From contig OZ255843.1 of the NCBI GenBank assembly GCA_965277775.1, forward strand, positions 806,001-870,000: a stretch of DNA of 64,000 nucleotides, given 5' to 3'. A program made the position numbers and the translations under genes. Numbering within the stretch: the first letter of the stretch is position 1; every line of letters starts with the position of its first letter. Source of the stretch: G965195345 sp965277775. Lineage in GTDB: Bacteria; Pseudomonadota; Gammaproteobacteria; CAKMZV01. Positions 37,086-45,431 of this stretch are shown piece after piece. The notes beneath the pieces were generated by a model. The model was not told where the DNA came from and did no database searches. It saw nothing but the letters and a program-made list of their open reading frames with translations.

Positions 37086-37835
37086 TTTTATACTGATAAT
37101 AGGGCACTATCGGGCAAAGTGCTAAATTAATGTTGCATAAAAACTTTTTTAAGGTTATTATTAAAGCCAATTAGAAAAATCTGCACTCTGGGTCTTTTGA
37201 CTGCGATTTGAAAAACAGAGGTCATCTAAATCAGCCCTAAGGGTATATATCATTACCCGATAAAGGTCGCTCTGAATCTAAATCAACACTGATTGGTAAA
37301 AGAGCGTTTCAAACCCGCTGTGTTGTTGATCACCAAGCGATCAAAGATCAATAATACTCAGCAATAGTATAAGCAAAAACACCTGTACGTTTTGATACGA
37401 TGTAAAGAACAATTGTTCTGAACAAGAGACGTTAGGTGTGACGTTCGGCTAATCCATTTCAAAACCGACTTATGGCCTAAAACCATAGTCTTCCTAATAC
37501 CTGTTGGCAAATCATGTTTGCCAGCGGGGTAATGTTGTTGTTCCCCTTTGCTTATTTAAGGAGAACATCGCGTCATTCAAATCCGCGTCAATGCTTATAT
37601 TTGGATAATAAATAAAGCAACAGTGTACGCAATACGCTCCATGTACAAGGCGTTTTTCAAACACAAGCGTTCCGTATGGCGCATATGGCTGCTCGAGCTT
37701 TAAACGATGGATGAAAACATTGACAACGAGATTTCACGATTGAACCCTGTGTAAGATGATGTATTAAAAGCGAAAATCAAAGCGTTCAATGTCTTTAAAA
37801 GGTTTTATGTATTGCATATTTATTGGAGAAAAGTG
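37086..37835 (+). other. Conserved 750-bp leader of copy 1
   Basis: It is nearly identical to 40734-41482. Reading frames in it are short and not preserved between copies, so it is probably non-coding or a decayed gene, or holds regulatory sequence or a structured RNA. No known family was recognised. Confidence 0.5.
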
Positions 37836-38668
37836 ATGATTAGAATATTAAGTATTTTATTAACGGGATTGATCTTCGGATGGGGATTAACCGCAATGAC
37901 CAGTGCCAGTGCGGCATTAGACTCAGCGGATGAGATAGCTGCGGCTAAACAGATGGCGGACGCAAGAGCGCGCGCCAAAATCAAGCGGGCCGAAATCATT
38001 GGCAAAAAATACCAATATTTAGGTCAACTCAACATGGGTTCCCCAACAACGGGCATTCTTAAGATGAGTTTTAAGGAATACGCCATGAAAAAGATTAGTG
38101 AAGGCATGACTGATGTACAAATACATCAACATTTGGCGCCAACTGTCAAAAATATGATAGAAGCTCGTCGCCGCACCCAAAACCAAAACCTTGAAACACG
38201 GAATAAACGGATCACTGCTGACATTATGAAACGCCGTGCTCAAGATAAGATCAGAGTGGCTTGTGCAAATGGCACCATGGCAATCGATAGCGTTGAGTGT
38301 ACCAAGGTATTTGCATCTAATCCATCGCTCTTTGCATCTTTAAAACAAAACGCAGCACAGCATACATTACAAAAAAATGATCTCATAGACTTGGATGACC
38401 GATTAACAAAGGTTGAACTAAAGATTGATAATTCCAACCCAACCCCACCGCCTAAACCTACTTGTAACACGGGTAGTTTTGGAGAATCAACAACTTATTA
38501 TAGCTCGGGCACTGTTATCATGGCTATTCATGGATATCTACTTGGAATGGAATAAAGCATCGAACAAGAACCGTGTCCTTGGTCAATGGTCAATGCAAAA
38601 CCAGTTATAGTCATTGGAGAGTAACCCACAAAGCAGGTGGTCATTGTTCGGGGTACGGTGGTAGATAA
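37836..38668 (+). pseudogene. Secreted Cys/His-rich protein, copy 1, frameshifted near the 3' end
   Basis: Start ATG 37836 has GGAG at 37824-37827. Residues 1-26 are a signal peptide ending TSASA. A helical, Arg/Lys-rich region follows, then a Pro-rich linker and CNTGSFGES. Relative to copy 2 (41483-42304) one T is missing after 38513, so the frame ends early at 38553-38555 with AIHGYLLGME. Restoring the T gives the full Cys/His-rich tail to the stop at 38666-38668, with no other interruption. It is either a recent mutation, a sequencing error, or a truncated but expressed variant. Function is unknown. Confidence 0.75.
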
Positions 38669-38774
38669 ATCATTTCTAACCAAGCATTATTTCATTGAAC
38701 CTTCATGGTTTGAATAGTCATGAGATTAAGTTGAAAATGTCAATCGAATCTTTGTTTGAGATTTATAAGGGATG

Positions 38775-40361
38775 TCATAAAGAGTTCAACCCAAAAAAAC
38801 GCAATTGAAAACCTATTGAATAAAAAGGGAGAGATCGATCACCAATTCCCATAAAATCGGTATCAAGCAATTTCCTGATTCTAAGCTGCCAAGTACCTTG
38901 GCTTGACTCGCCTCTAAAGCCTACCGCTTGAAACACGCCCGCTTGATCTCCATAACTAATCGGGAGGCCACGATTCGATTCTCCCCACCTTGTGTAAATG
39001 TAGGGGTTAAGATTATTGGGCGTTTTAATGATGATTTCAGTCCCTGCAGGACTGACAATCGTGAGTTGAAGCCCTGATCGATCGCCTGATATTAAACTTG
39101 CTATTTGAACATGAATGGAATCGATGGTTATTCGAGCAGTGACGCTAACTGCATATACGACTTCGGTGGAGACACCAACGGTAACAGTACTTATATGCTC
39201 TGGAGATCTAAACCAATCAGATTCGGTCCAACGATTCAAGGTTGCACCCGATGACCAAGTGCTTGCCAGTGAGGTCGCTTTGCTTGCATCAATCAGCCCA
39301 AAGCCATACCAATTTGACCAGGCGTATCCAGCGGCATTGGTGGTCCAGCCATTGCGAATTTTTATTCGTACACCATCGGTTGCGGTGGTGTAGTAGGCTG
39401 TTAGAGAGGAATCAACCATTCGCGAACTGGTGGCAATGATTTCTCGGACATCGAGCCAAGTCAAAGTAGGATTTGCTTCAAGCATTTGAGCGGCAATGCC
39501 TGCGAGCTGTGGGCTGGCATAACTGGTCCCCGTAAATGCGGTGGAATGCCCTACCCTCGGAAAGGTTAAAGGTTGCCCCTCAACACCCATGGTAAAAAGG
39601 GAAGGAGTACCATCAGAATAATAGGCTTTCACCAATTGTTGGGTAACCATACCAACAGCCATGGTATAAGGAGAATCGGTTAATTCACCAGAATCTTGCC
39701 CATCGGATGAGGTTAAATTATTGGGATCATAACTGGGTGCACCTGCCGTAAATGTGTTTCCAGATCCTGCAAATATAATAGCGCCTCGCCCGTTTCTAAA
39801 TGTCATGGCGTTTCTGATTTGATTGTGTCGGGTTAATGTGTAGGGACGACCTCGTCCGATGAGCGAAAAATTGGCAACATCCCAGCGATTGGCTTGACTC
39901 ACAATCACACCTCGTCCAAGCGTGTCAGTTGTCGGGTGAAACTCGTCTGATACCAGCAAAGCTGAGGCCCCTGACGCAATCCCCCATGTACCATTGCTTC
40001 GTTCGGCAAGGAATGCTGAGGAAACGGTATTTCCATGGAGTGCTTCAACGGTATTCGTCGTGATGTCTGTTCCACCTGTCAGAGCATTAAATCGGGTGAT
40101 ACGTCCTGCACCATCTGCGGGCCAACGTGTTTCTGGAAGATAATAACCACTATCTTGATTTGCAATTGTGACTCCAAACCCTGTCAACGATGTATCAATG
40201 TTTAGAATTTGAGCAAAAGTCGGGAATACTGGGAGTATGGTAATTGACTCAGTCGAACTTGTCCCCGAACCACTTGAACCACCACAACCAGTGACGAGCA
40301 GGATGGCACAAATACCAAACATGCGGAGGGTCCTTTTCGTGATTGTCTGAGTAGAGCGCAT
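38775..40361 (-). CDS. Subtilisin/kexin-like serine protease lipoprotein, copy 1
   Basis: From ATG 40361 it is 528 residues. The lipobox LLVTGC places lipidated Cys26, so it is a lipoprotein exported across the inner membrane. A later ATG at 40322 has a better Shine-Dalgarno (TCCTT at 40331-40335 on plus) but loses the charged n-region. The S8 triad is Asp70 (ANQDSGYY), His109 (ALHGNTVSS) and Ser280 (GTSYASPQLAG), with oxyanion Asn202. Residues about 395-525 form a proprotein-convertase P-type domain (GTWQLRIRKLLD). The gene converges with the secreted Cys/His-rich protein. Substrate is unknown. Confidence 0.88.
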   Translation of the reverse strand: MRSTQTITKRTLRMFGICAILLVTGCGGSSGSGTSSTESITILPVFPTFAQILNIDTSLTGFGVTIANQDSGYYLPETRWPADGAGRITRFNALTGGTDITTNTVEALHGNTVSSAFLAERSNGTWGIASGASALLVSDEFHPTTDTLGRGVIVSQANRWDVANFSLIGRGRPYTLTRHNQIRNAMTFRNGRGAIIFAGSGNTFTAGAPSYDPNNLTSSDGQDSGELTDSPYTMAVGMVTQQLVKAYYSDGTPSLFTMGVEGQPLTFPRVGHSTAFTGTSYASPQLAGIAAQMLEANPTLTWLDVREIIATSSRMVDSSLTAYYTTATDGVRIKIRNGWTTNAAGYAWSNWYGFGLIDASKATSLASTWSSGATLNRWTESDWFRSPEHISTVTVGVSTEVVYAVSVTARITIDSIHVQIASLISGDRSGLQLTIVSPAGTEIIIKTPNNLNPYIYTRWGESNRGLPISYGDQAGVFQAVGFRGESSQGTWQLRIRKLLDTDFMGIGDRSLPFYSIGFQLRFFGLNSL

Positions 40362-40583
40362 TAAAAACAATTTGGCTGAGCACCAAACTTTGGCTCCTGA
40401 AAAACCAAATAGAAACCTAAAGATTGCTATCTTTGGTCGGTGGTTCGTAAAGATCGTCACAGGATTAACCTATTTTTGACTGATCAATGTCTCCGTGCTG
40501 ATTGCCCAAAGACGACATAACAATTTACACTTTTTCACAAAATATATTGTAGCGCAACAATAAATAGTTATGTTCATCAACGA

Positions 40584-40733
40584 AACTTTGCAACTCCAAA
40601 TTGATTGCAAGGACGCAATCTAAGCTATACTGAATCGCAGTTAGTCTCGTTTGACACACAATTTTGGACACATAACGATAGAAATGATATTTTTCATATG
40701 ATTTCTATATTATTCCACGCTTTGTCATTGCCG
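40584..40733. other. Unique spacer between the two duplicated units
   Basis: These 150 bp have no counterpart beyond copy 2 and no recognisable gene. No direct repeat at its edges was noticed that would mark a simple transposition. Confidence 0.6.
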
Positions 40734-41482
40734 TTTTATACTGATAATAGGGCACTATCGGGCAAAGTGCTAAATTAATGTTGCATAAAAACTTTTTTAA
40801 GGTTATATTAAAACCAATTGGAAAAATTTGCACTCTGGGTCTTTTGACTGCGATTTGAAAAACAGAGGTCATCTAAATCAGCCCTAAGGGTATATATCAT
40901 TACCCGATAAAGGTCGCTCTGAATCTAAATCAACACTGATTGGTAAAAGAGCGTTTCAAACCCGCTGTGTTGTTGATCACCAAGCGATCAAAGATCAATA
41001 ATACTCAGCAATAGTATAAGCAAAAACACCTGTACGTTTCGATACGATGTAAAGAACAATTGTTCTGAACAAGAGACGTTAGGTGTGACGTTCGGCTAAT
41101 CCATTTCAAAACCGACTTATGGCCTAAAACCATAGTCTTCCTAATACCTGTTGGCAAATCATATTTGCCAGTGGGGTGATGTTGTTGTTCCTCTTTCTCA
41201 TTTAAGGAGAGCATCGCGTCATTCAAATCTGCGTCAATGCTTTTATTTGGATAACAAACAAAGCAAATAGTGTACGCAATACGCTCCATGTACAAGGCGT
41301 TTTTCAAACACAAGCGTTCCGTATGGCGCATTAGGCTGCTCGAGCTTTAAACGATGGATGAAAACATTGACAACGAGATTTCACGATTGAACCCTGTGTA
41401 AGATGATGTATCAAGAGTGAAAGAGAAAACGTTCAATGTCTTTAAAAGATTTTATGTATTGCATATTTATTGGAGAAAAGTG
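40734..41482 (+). other. Conserved leader of copy 2
   Basis: It is the counterpart of 37086-37835. A 108-codon minus-strand frame at 41005-41331 is not open in copy 1, which argues against it being a gene. Confidence 0.5.
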
Positions 41483-42304
41483 ATGATTAGAATATTAAAT
41501 ATTTTATTAACGGGATTGATCTTCGGATGGGGATTAACCGCAATGACCAGTGCCAGTGCGGCATTAGACTCAGCGGATGAGATAGCTGCGGCTAAACAGC
41601 TGGCGGACGCAAGAGCGCGCGCCAAAATCAAGCGGGCCGAAAATATTGGTAAAAAATACCAATATTTAGGTCAACTCAACATGGGCTCCCCAACAACAGG
41701 CATTCTTAATATGAGTTTTCAGGAATACGCCATGAAAAAGATTGATGAAGGCATGACTGATGCGCAGATTCATCAACATTTGGCGCCAACTGTCAAAAAT
41801 ATGATAGATGCTCGTCGTCGCACCCAAAACCAAAACCTCGAAACACGGAATAAACGGATCACTGCTGACATTATGAAACGCCGTACACAAGATAAGATCA
41901 GAGTGGCTTGTGCAAGTGGCACCATGGCAATCGATAGCGTTGAGTGTACCAAGGCATTTGCATCTAATCCATCGCTCTTAGCATCTTTAAAACAAAACGC
42001 AGCACAGCATACAGCTCAAAGATATGATCTCAAAGGCTTGGATAAACGAATAACAAAAATTGAAGCAAAAATAATTACTCCGTCCCCTAATCCCACTTGT
42101 AACACAGGTAGTTTTGGAGAATCTATAACATATTCCAGTACGGGCACTTGTTATCATGGCTATTCATGGATACCTACTTGGCATGGAATAAAGCATCGAA
42201 CAAGAACCGTAACCTTTGCCAATAATCAATGCAAAACCAGTTATAGTCATTGGAGAGTAACCCACAAAGCAGGTGGTCATTGTTCGGGGTACGGTGGTAG
42301 ATAA
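41483..42304 (+). CDS. Secreted Cys/His-rich protein, copy 2 (intact)
   Basis: This is a 273-residue protein from ATG 41483 with GGAG upstream. Signal peptide 1-26 ends ASA-AL. Residues 27-190 are helical and basic with repeated RTQ and RRR patches. After a Pro/Asn linker the last 65 residues hold four Cys and several His: CNTGSFGES, GTCYHGYSW, QCKTSYSHW and GGHCSGYGGR. This could be a disulfide- or metal-stabilised module. The family was not recognised. Its pairing in both units with a protease suggests a substrate, inhibitor or co-secreted partner, which is inference. Confidence 0.75.
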   Translation: MIRILNILLTGLIFGWGLTAMTSASAALDSADEIAAAKQLADARARAKIKRAENIGKKYQYLGQLNMGSPTTGILNMSFQEYAMKKIDEGMTDAQIHQHLAPTVKNMIDARRRTQNQNLETRNKRITADIMKRRTQDKIRVACASGTMAIDSVECTKAFASNPSLLASLKQNAAQHTAQRYDLKGLDKRITKIEAKIITPSPNPTCNTGSFGESITYSSTGTCYHGYSWIPTWHGIKHRTRTVTFANNQCKTSYSHWRVTHKAGGHCSGYGGR

Positions 42305-42413
42305 AGTATTTCTAACCAAGCATAATTTCATTGTGCCTTCATGGTTTGAATAGTCATGAGATTAAGTTGAACATGTCAATCAAATATTTGTTTGAGATTT
42401 ATAAGGGATGTCA

Positions 42414-43997
42414 TTAAGAGCTCAACCCAAAAAAGCGCAATTGAAAACCTATTGAGTAAAAAGGGAGAGATGGATCACCTATTCCCATAAAATCGGTATC
42501 AAGCAATTTCCTGATTCGAAGCTGCCAAGTACCTTGGCTCGCCTCACCTCTATAGCCTACCGCTTGATACACACCCGCTTGATCTCCATAGCTAAATGTA
42601 CCGCCATGAAGCGGTTCTCCCCACCTTGTGTAAATGTAGGGGTCAAGATTGTTGGGCGTTTTAATGATGATTTCAGTCCCTGCAGGACTGACGATCGTGA
42701 GTTGAAGCCCTGCTTGATCGCCTGCTAATAAACCTGCTATTTGAACATGAATGGAGTCGATGGTTATACGATCAGTGACGTTCACTGCATATACGACTTC
42801 GGTGGAGACACCAACGGTAACAGTACTTATATGCTCTGGAGATCTGAACCAATCGGATTCGGTCCAACGATTTAGCGTTGCACCCGATGACCAAGTTCTT
42901 GCCAGTGAAGTCGCCTTGCTTGCATCAATCAACCCAAAGCCATACCAATTTGACCAGGCATATCCAGCGACATTGGTGGTCCAACCATTGCGAATTTTTA
43001 TTCTTACACCATCGGTTGCAGTGGTGTAGTAGGCTGTTAGAGAGGAATCAACCATTCGTGAACTGGTGGCAATGATTTCTCTGACATCGAGCCAAGTCAA
43101 AGTAGGATTTGCTTCAAGCATTTGAGCGGCAATGCCTGCCAGCTGTGGGCTGGCATAACTGGTCCCCATTAATGCGGTGGAATACCCTGTACTCGGAAAG
43201 GTTAAAGGTTGCCCTTCAACGCCCATGGTAAAAAGGGAGGGTGGAGCATCCGAATAACTGGCTTTCACCATTTGTTGGGTGACCATACCAACAGCCATGG
43301 TATAGGGAGAATCGGTTAATTCACCAGAATCTTGCCCATCGGATGAGGTTAAATTATTGGGATCATAGCTGGGGGAACCTGCTCTAAATGTGTTTCCAGA
43401 TCCTGCAAATATAATAGCGCCTCGCCCATTTCTAAACGACATAGCGTTTCTGATTTGATTATGTCGGGTTAATGTGTAGGGACGACCTCGTCCAATAAAC
43501 GAAAAATTGGCAACGTCCCAGCGATTGGCTTGACTCACAATCACACCTCGTCCAAGCGTGTCAGTTGTCGGGTGAAACTCGTCTGATACCAGCAAAGCTG
43601 AGGCCCCTGGCGCAATCCCCCATGTACCATTGCTTCGTTCGGCAAGGAATGCTGAGGAAACGGTATTTCCATGGAGTGCTTCAACGGTATTCGTCGTGAT
43701 GTCTGTTCCACCTGTCAGAGCATTAAATCGGGTGATACGTCCTGCACCATCTGCGGGCCAACGTGTTTCTGGAAGATAATAACCACTATCTTGATTTGCA
43801 ATCGTAACACCAAATCCTGTTAGCGAAGTATCAATGTTAAGAATTTGAGCAAACGACGGGAATTCTGAGGATAGGGTAACTGACTCAGTCGAACTTGTCC
43901 CTGAACCACTTGACCCACCACAACCAGTGACGAGCAGGATGGCACAAATACCAAACATGCGGAGGGTCCTTTTCGTGATTGTCTGAGTAGAGCGCAT
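42414..43997 (-). CDS. Subtilisin/kexin-like serine protease lipoprotein, copy 2
   Basis: This is 527 residues with the same layout as copy 1: lipobox LLVTGC, S8 triad (ANQDSGYY, ALHGNTVSS, GTSYASPQLAG) and a C-terminal P-type domain. Differences from copy 1 cluster before the catalytic Ser (TGYSTALMGTS against VGHSTAFTGTS) and in the P domain (EPLHGGTFSYGD against ESNRGLPISYGD), near the likely substrate side. It converges with the intact secreted protein 110 bp away. Outer-membrane or periplasmic location is inferred from lipidation. Confidence 0.88.
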   Translation of the reverse strand: MRSTQTITKRTLRMFGICAILLVTGCGGSSGSGTSSTESVTLSSEFPSFAQILNIDTSLTGFGVTIANQDSGYYLPETRWPADGAGRITRFNALTGGTDITTNTVEALHGNTVSSAFLAERSNGTWGIAPGASALLVSDEFHPTTDTLGRGVIVSQANRWDVANFSFIGRGRPYTLTRHNQIRNAMSFRNGRGAIIFAGSGNTFRAGSPSYDPNNLTSSDGQDSGELTDSPYTMAVGMVTQQMVKASYSDAPPSLFTMGVEGQPLTFPSTGYSTALMGTSYASPQLAGIAAQMLEANPTLTWLDVREIIATSSRMVDSSLTAYYTTATDGVRIKIRNGWTTNVAGYAWSNWYGFGLIDASKATSLARTWSSGATLNRWTESDWFRSPEHISTVTVGVSTEVVYAVNVTDRITIDSIHVQIAGLLAGDQAGLQLTIVSPAGTEIIIKTPNNLDPYIYTRWGEPLHGGTFSYGDQAGVYQAVGYRGEASQGTWQLRIRKLLDTDFMGIGDPSLPFYSIGFQLRFFGLSS

Positions 43998-44219
43998 TAA
44001 AAACAATTTGGCTGAGCACCACACTTTGGCTCCTGAAAAACCAATTAGAAACCTAAAGATTGCTATCTTTGGTCGGTGGTTCGTAAAGATCGTCACAGGA
44101 TGAACCTATTTTTGACTGATCAATGTCTCCGTGCTGATTGCCCAAAGACGACATAACAATTTACACTTTTTCACAAAATATATTGTAGCGCAACAATAAA
44201 TAGTTATGTTCATCAACGA

Positions 44220-44409
44220 TGGGTCCATTAATGTTGGCGAAGTTAAAAGCCTCGCTATCCCACAAATAGTCTTGAATGAAGCGCATTAGAGATAATTAAC
44301 ATGGCACATGAATTTTGTCAGATCAATATATTTTTTCCCAAGTGGCTTATAAATTGGATTAAAATGTTAAAGTAGTATTGTTTTATTTAAAAAAATCCGC
44401 CCTTTGTTT
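44220..44409. other. Spacer after the duplication
   Basis: No gene was seen. Together with the upstream end of copy 2 it forms a roughly 400-bp gene-free region before the DsbA-like gene. Confidence 0.5.
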
Positions 44410-45042
44410 ATGTTTGACTCTGATATAAAACCCACTCTATTTTATGTACATGACCCCATGTGTTCTTGGTGTTGGGGTTATAAAAATACTTGGCATACGG
44501 TTGAACAACAGGTCTCTGACACTTTCACCATCACCTATTTGCTTGGTGGTTTGGCGAAAGATACTGATGAACCCATGTCAATTGAAATGCAACGAACCAT
44601 TGAATCTTATTGGCATGAGGTACATAAAGTGACTGGTGCTGAATTTAATCATGATTTTTGGCGAAAAAATACGCCGAGGCGTTCAACCTATCCTGCTTGT
44701 CGAGCCGTTATTGTGGCGGATGACTTTGGCCAGATGAAACCGATGATTACAGCCATTCAAAGGGCTTATTACCTCGAAGCAAAAAATCCTTCTGATTATG
44801 AAATTTTGGCAGATTGTGCAGAAAGTTGTGGCATTGATCGAGACGCTTTTTTTGAACATATCGATTCCAAAATAACCCACAGGATATTATATCAACATCG
44901 TTTTTTTATACATACATTGAAAGACGCTCAGTTTCCATCACTATATACTATGCTTGGAACCAAATTTACAAAAATTCCTATTGACTACAACGATCCACAA
45001 CCAACCATTCAACTCATTAGATCCACCCTTCAGTCAGACTGA
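44410..45042 (+). CDS. DsbA-family thioredoxin-like protein
   Basis: Read from ATG 44410 it is about 210 residues, without a signal peptide. The redox motif CSWCW has Cys18 and Cys21 in HDPMCSWCWGYKNTW, followed by the alpha-helical DsbA insertion. The absence of an export signal points to a cytoplasmic FrnE-like or isomerase-like role rather than periplasmic DsbA. A TTG at 44404 would add two residues. The gene stands alone. Confidence 0.8.
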   Translation: MFDSDIKPTLFYVHDPMCSWCWGYKNTWHTVEQQVSDTFTITYLLGGLAKDTDEPMSIEMQRTIESYWHEVHKVTGAEFNHDFWRKNTPRRSTYPACRAVIVADDFGQMKPMITAIQRAYYLEAKNPSDYEILADCAESCGIDRDAFFEHIDSKITHRILYQHRFFIHTLKDAQFPSLYTMLGTKFTKIPIDYNDPQPTIQLIRSTLQSD

Positions 45043-45431
45043 TTTTAGAATTGAAAATATCCATACGCCTAAGACGTGCCTCTCAAAGTGCGTATTCTGT
45101 ATGCCGTCTATCTTTTAAATACTCATTGAATAGCACATACTAACCTGCTTAGGTGCACTTATTTCAATCAATGCGCACTTCAGTTGAGCGAGCTGTCGAT
45201 AATAATTTTGAATCAACGCCCCGAAGAAGTAAAAAAATCACTTGTACGCTGGTTAGAACTTTCAACCTTGAGGGGTCAAGCGGTTAGAATAAGCCCCGTG
45301 AGCTGGATGTCATTATGCTTGCTTAATACGCGCAACAATCTTAAGTAATTTGCAATGATTAAAGACCTCATATCGTTAATACCCTTTGTATTGACCTCCA
45401 ATTTGACTGGCAACATTGATTGAAAAACCAA
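45043..45431. other. Intergenic upstream of parC
   Basis: About 390 bp without a convincing gene, RNA or terminator; no clear promoter was identified for parC. Confidence 0.45.

Larger units (their letters stand above)
37086..40583. repeat. Tandem duplicated unit, copy 1
   Basis: This 3498-bp segment is repeated at 40734-44219 at high nucleotide identity over its whole length. It starts at TTTTATACTGATAATAGG and ends at ATGTTCATCAACGA. It holds about 750 bp of non-coding leader, the secreted Cys/His-rich gene (plus) and the protease gene (minus). The copies are separated by 150 bp of unrelated sequence (40584-40733). No transposase or terminal inverted repeat was found. Confidence 0.92.
40734..44219. 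repeat. Tandem duplicated unit, copy 2
   Basis: This 3486-bp segment is the second copy of 37086-40583, offset by 3648 bp. Both genes are intact here. Differences are mostly single substitutions and small indels, with more divergence in the linker of the secreted protein and in a few protease surface loops. Confidence 0.92.

Noticed and set aside
41005..41331. A 108-codon minus-strand frame in the leader of copy 2
   Set aside because: The matching region of copy 1 is not open and the protein has no recognisable feature.
37086..44219. Composite transposon explaining the duplication
   Set aside because: No transposase, terminal inverted repeats or target-site duplication was found around either copy.
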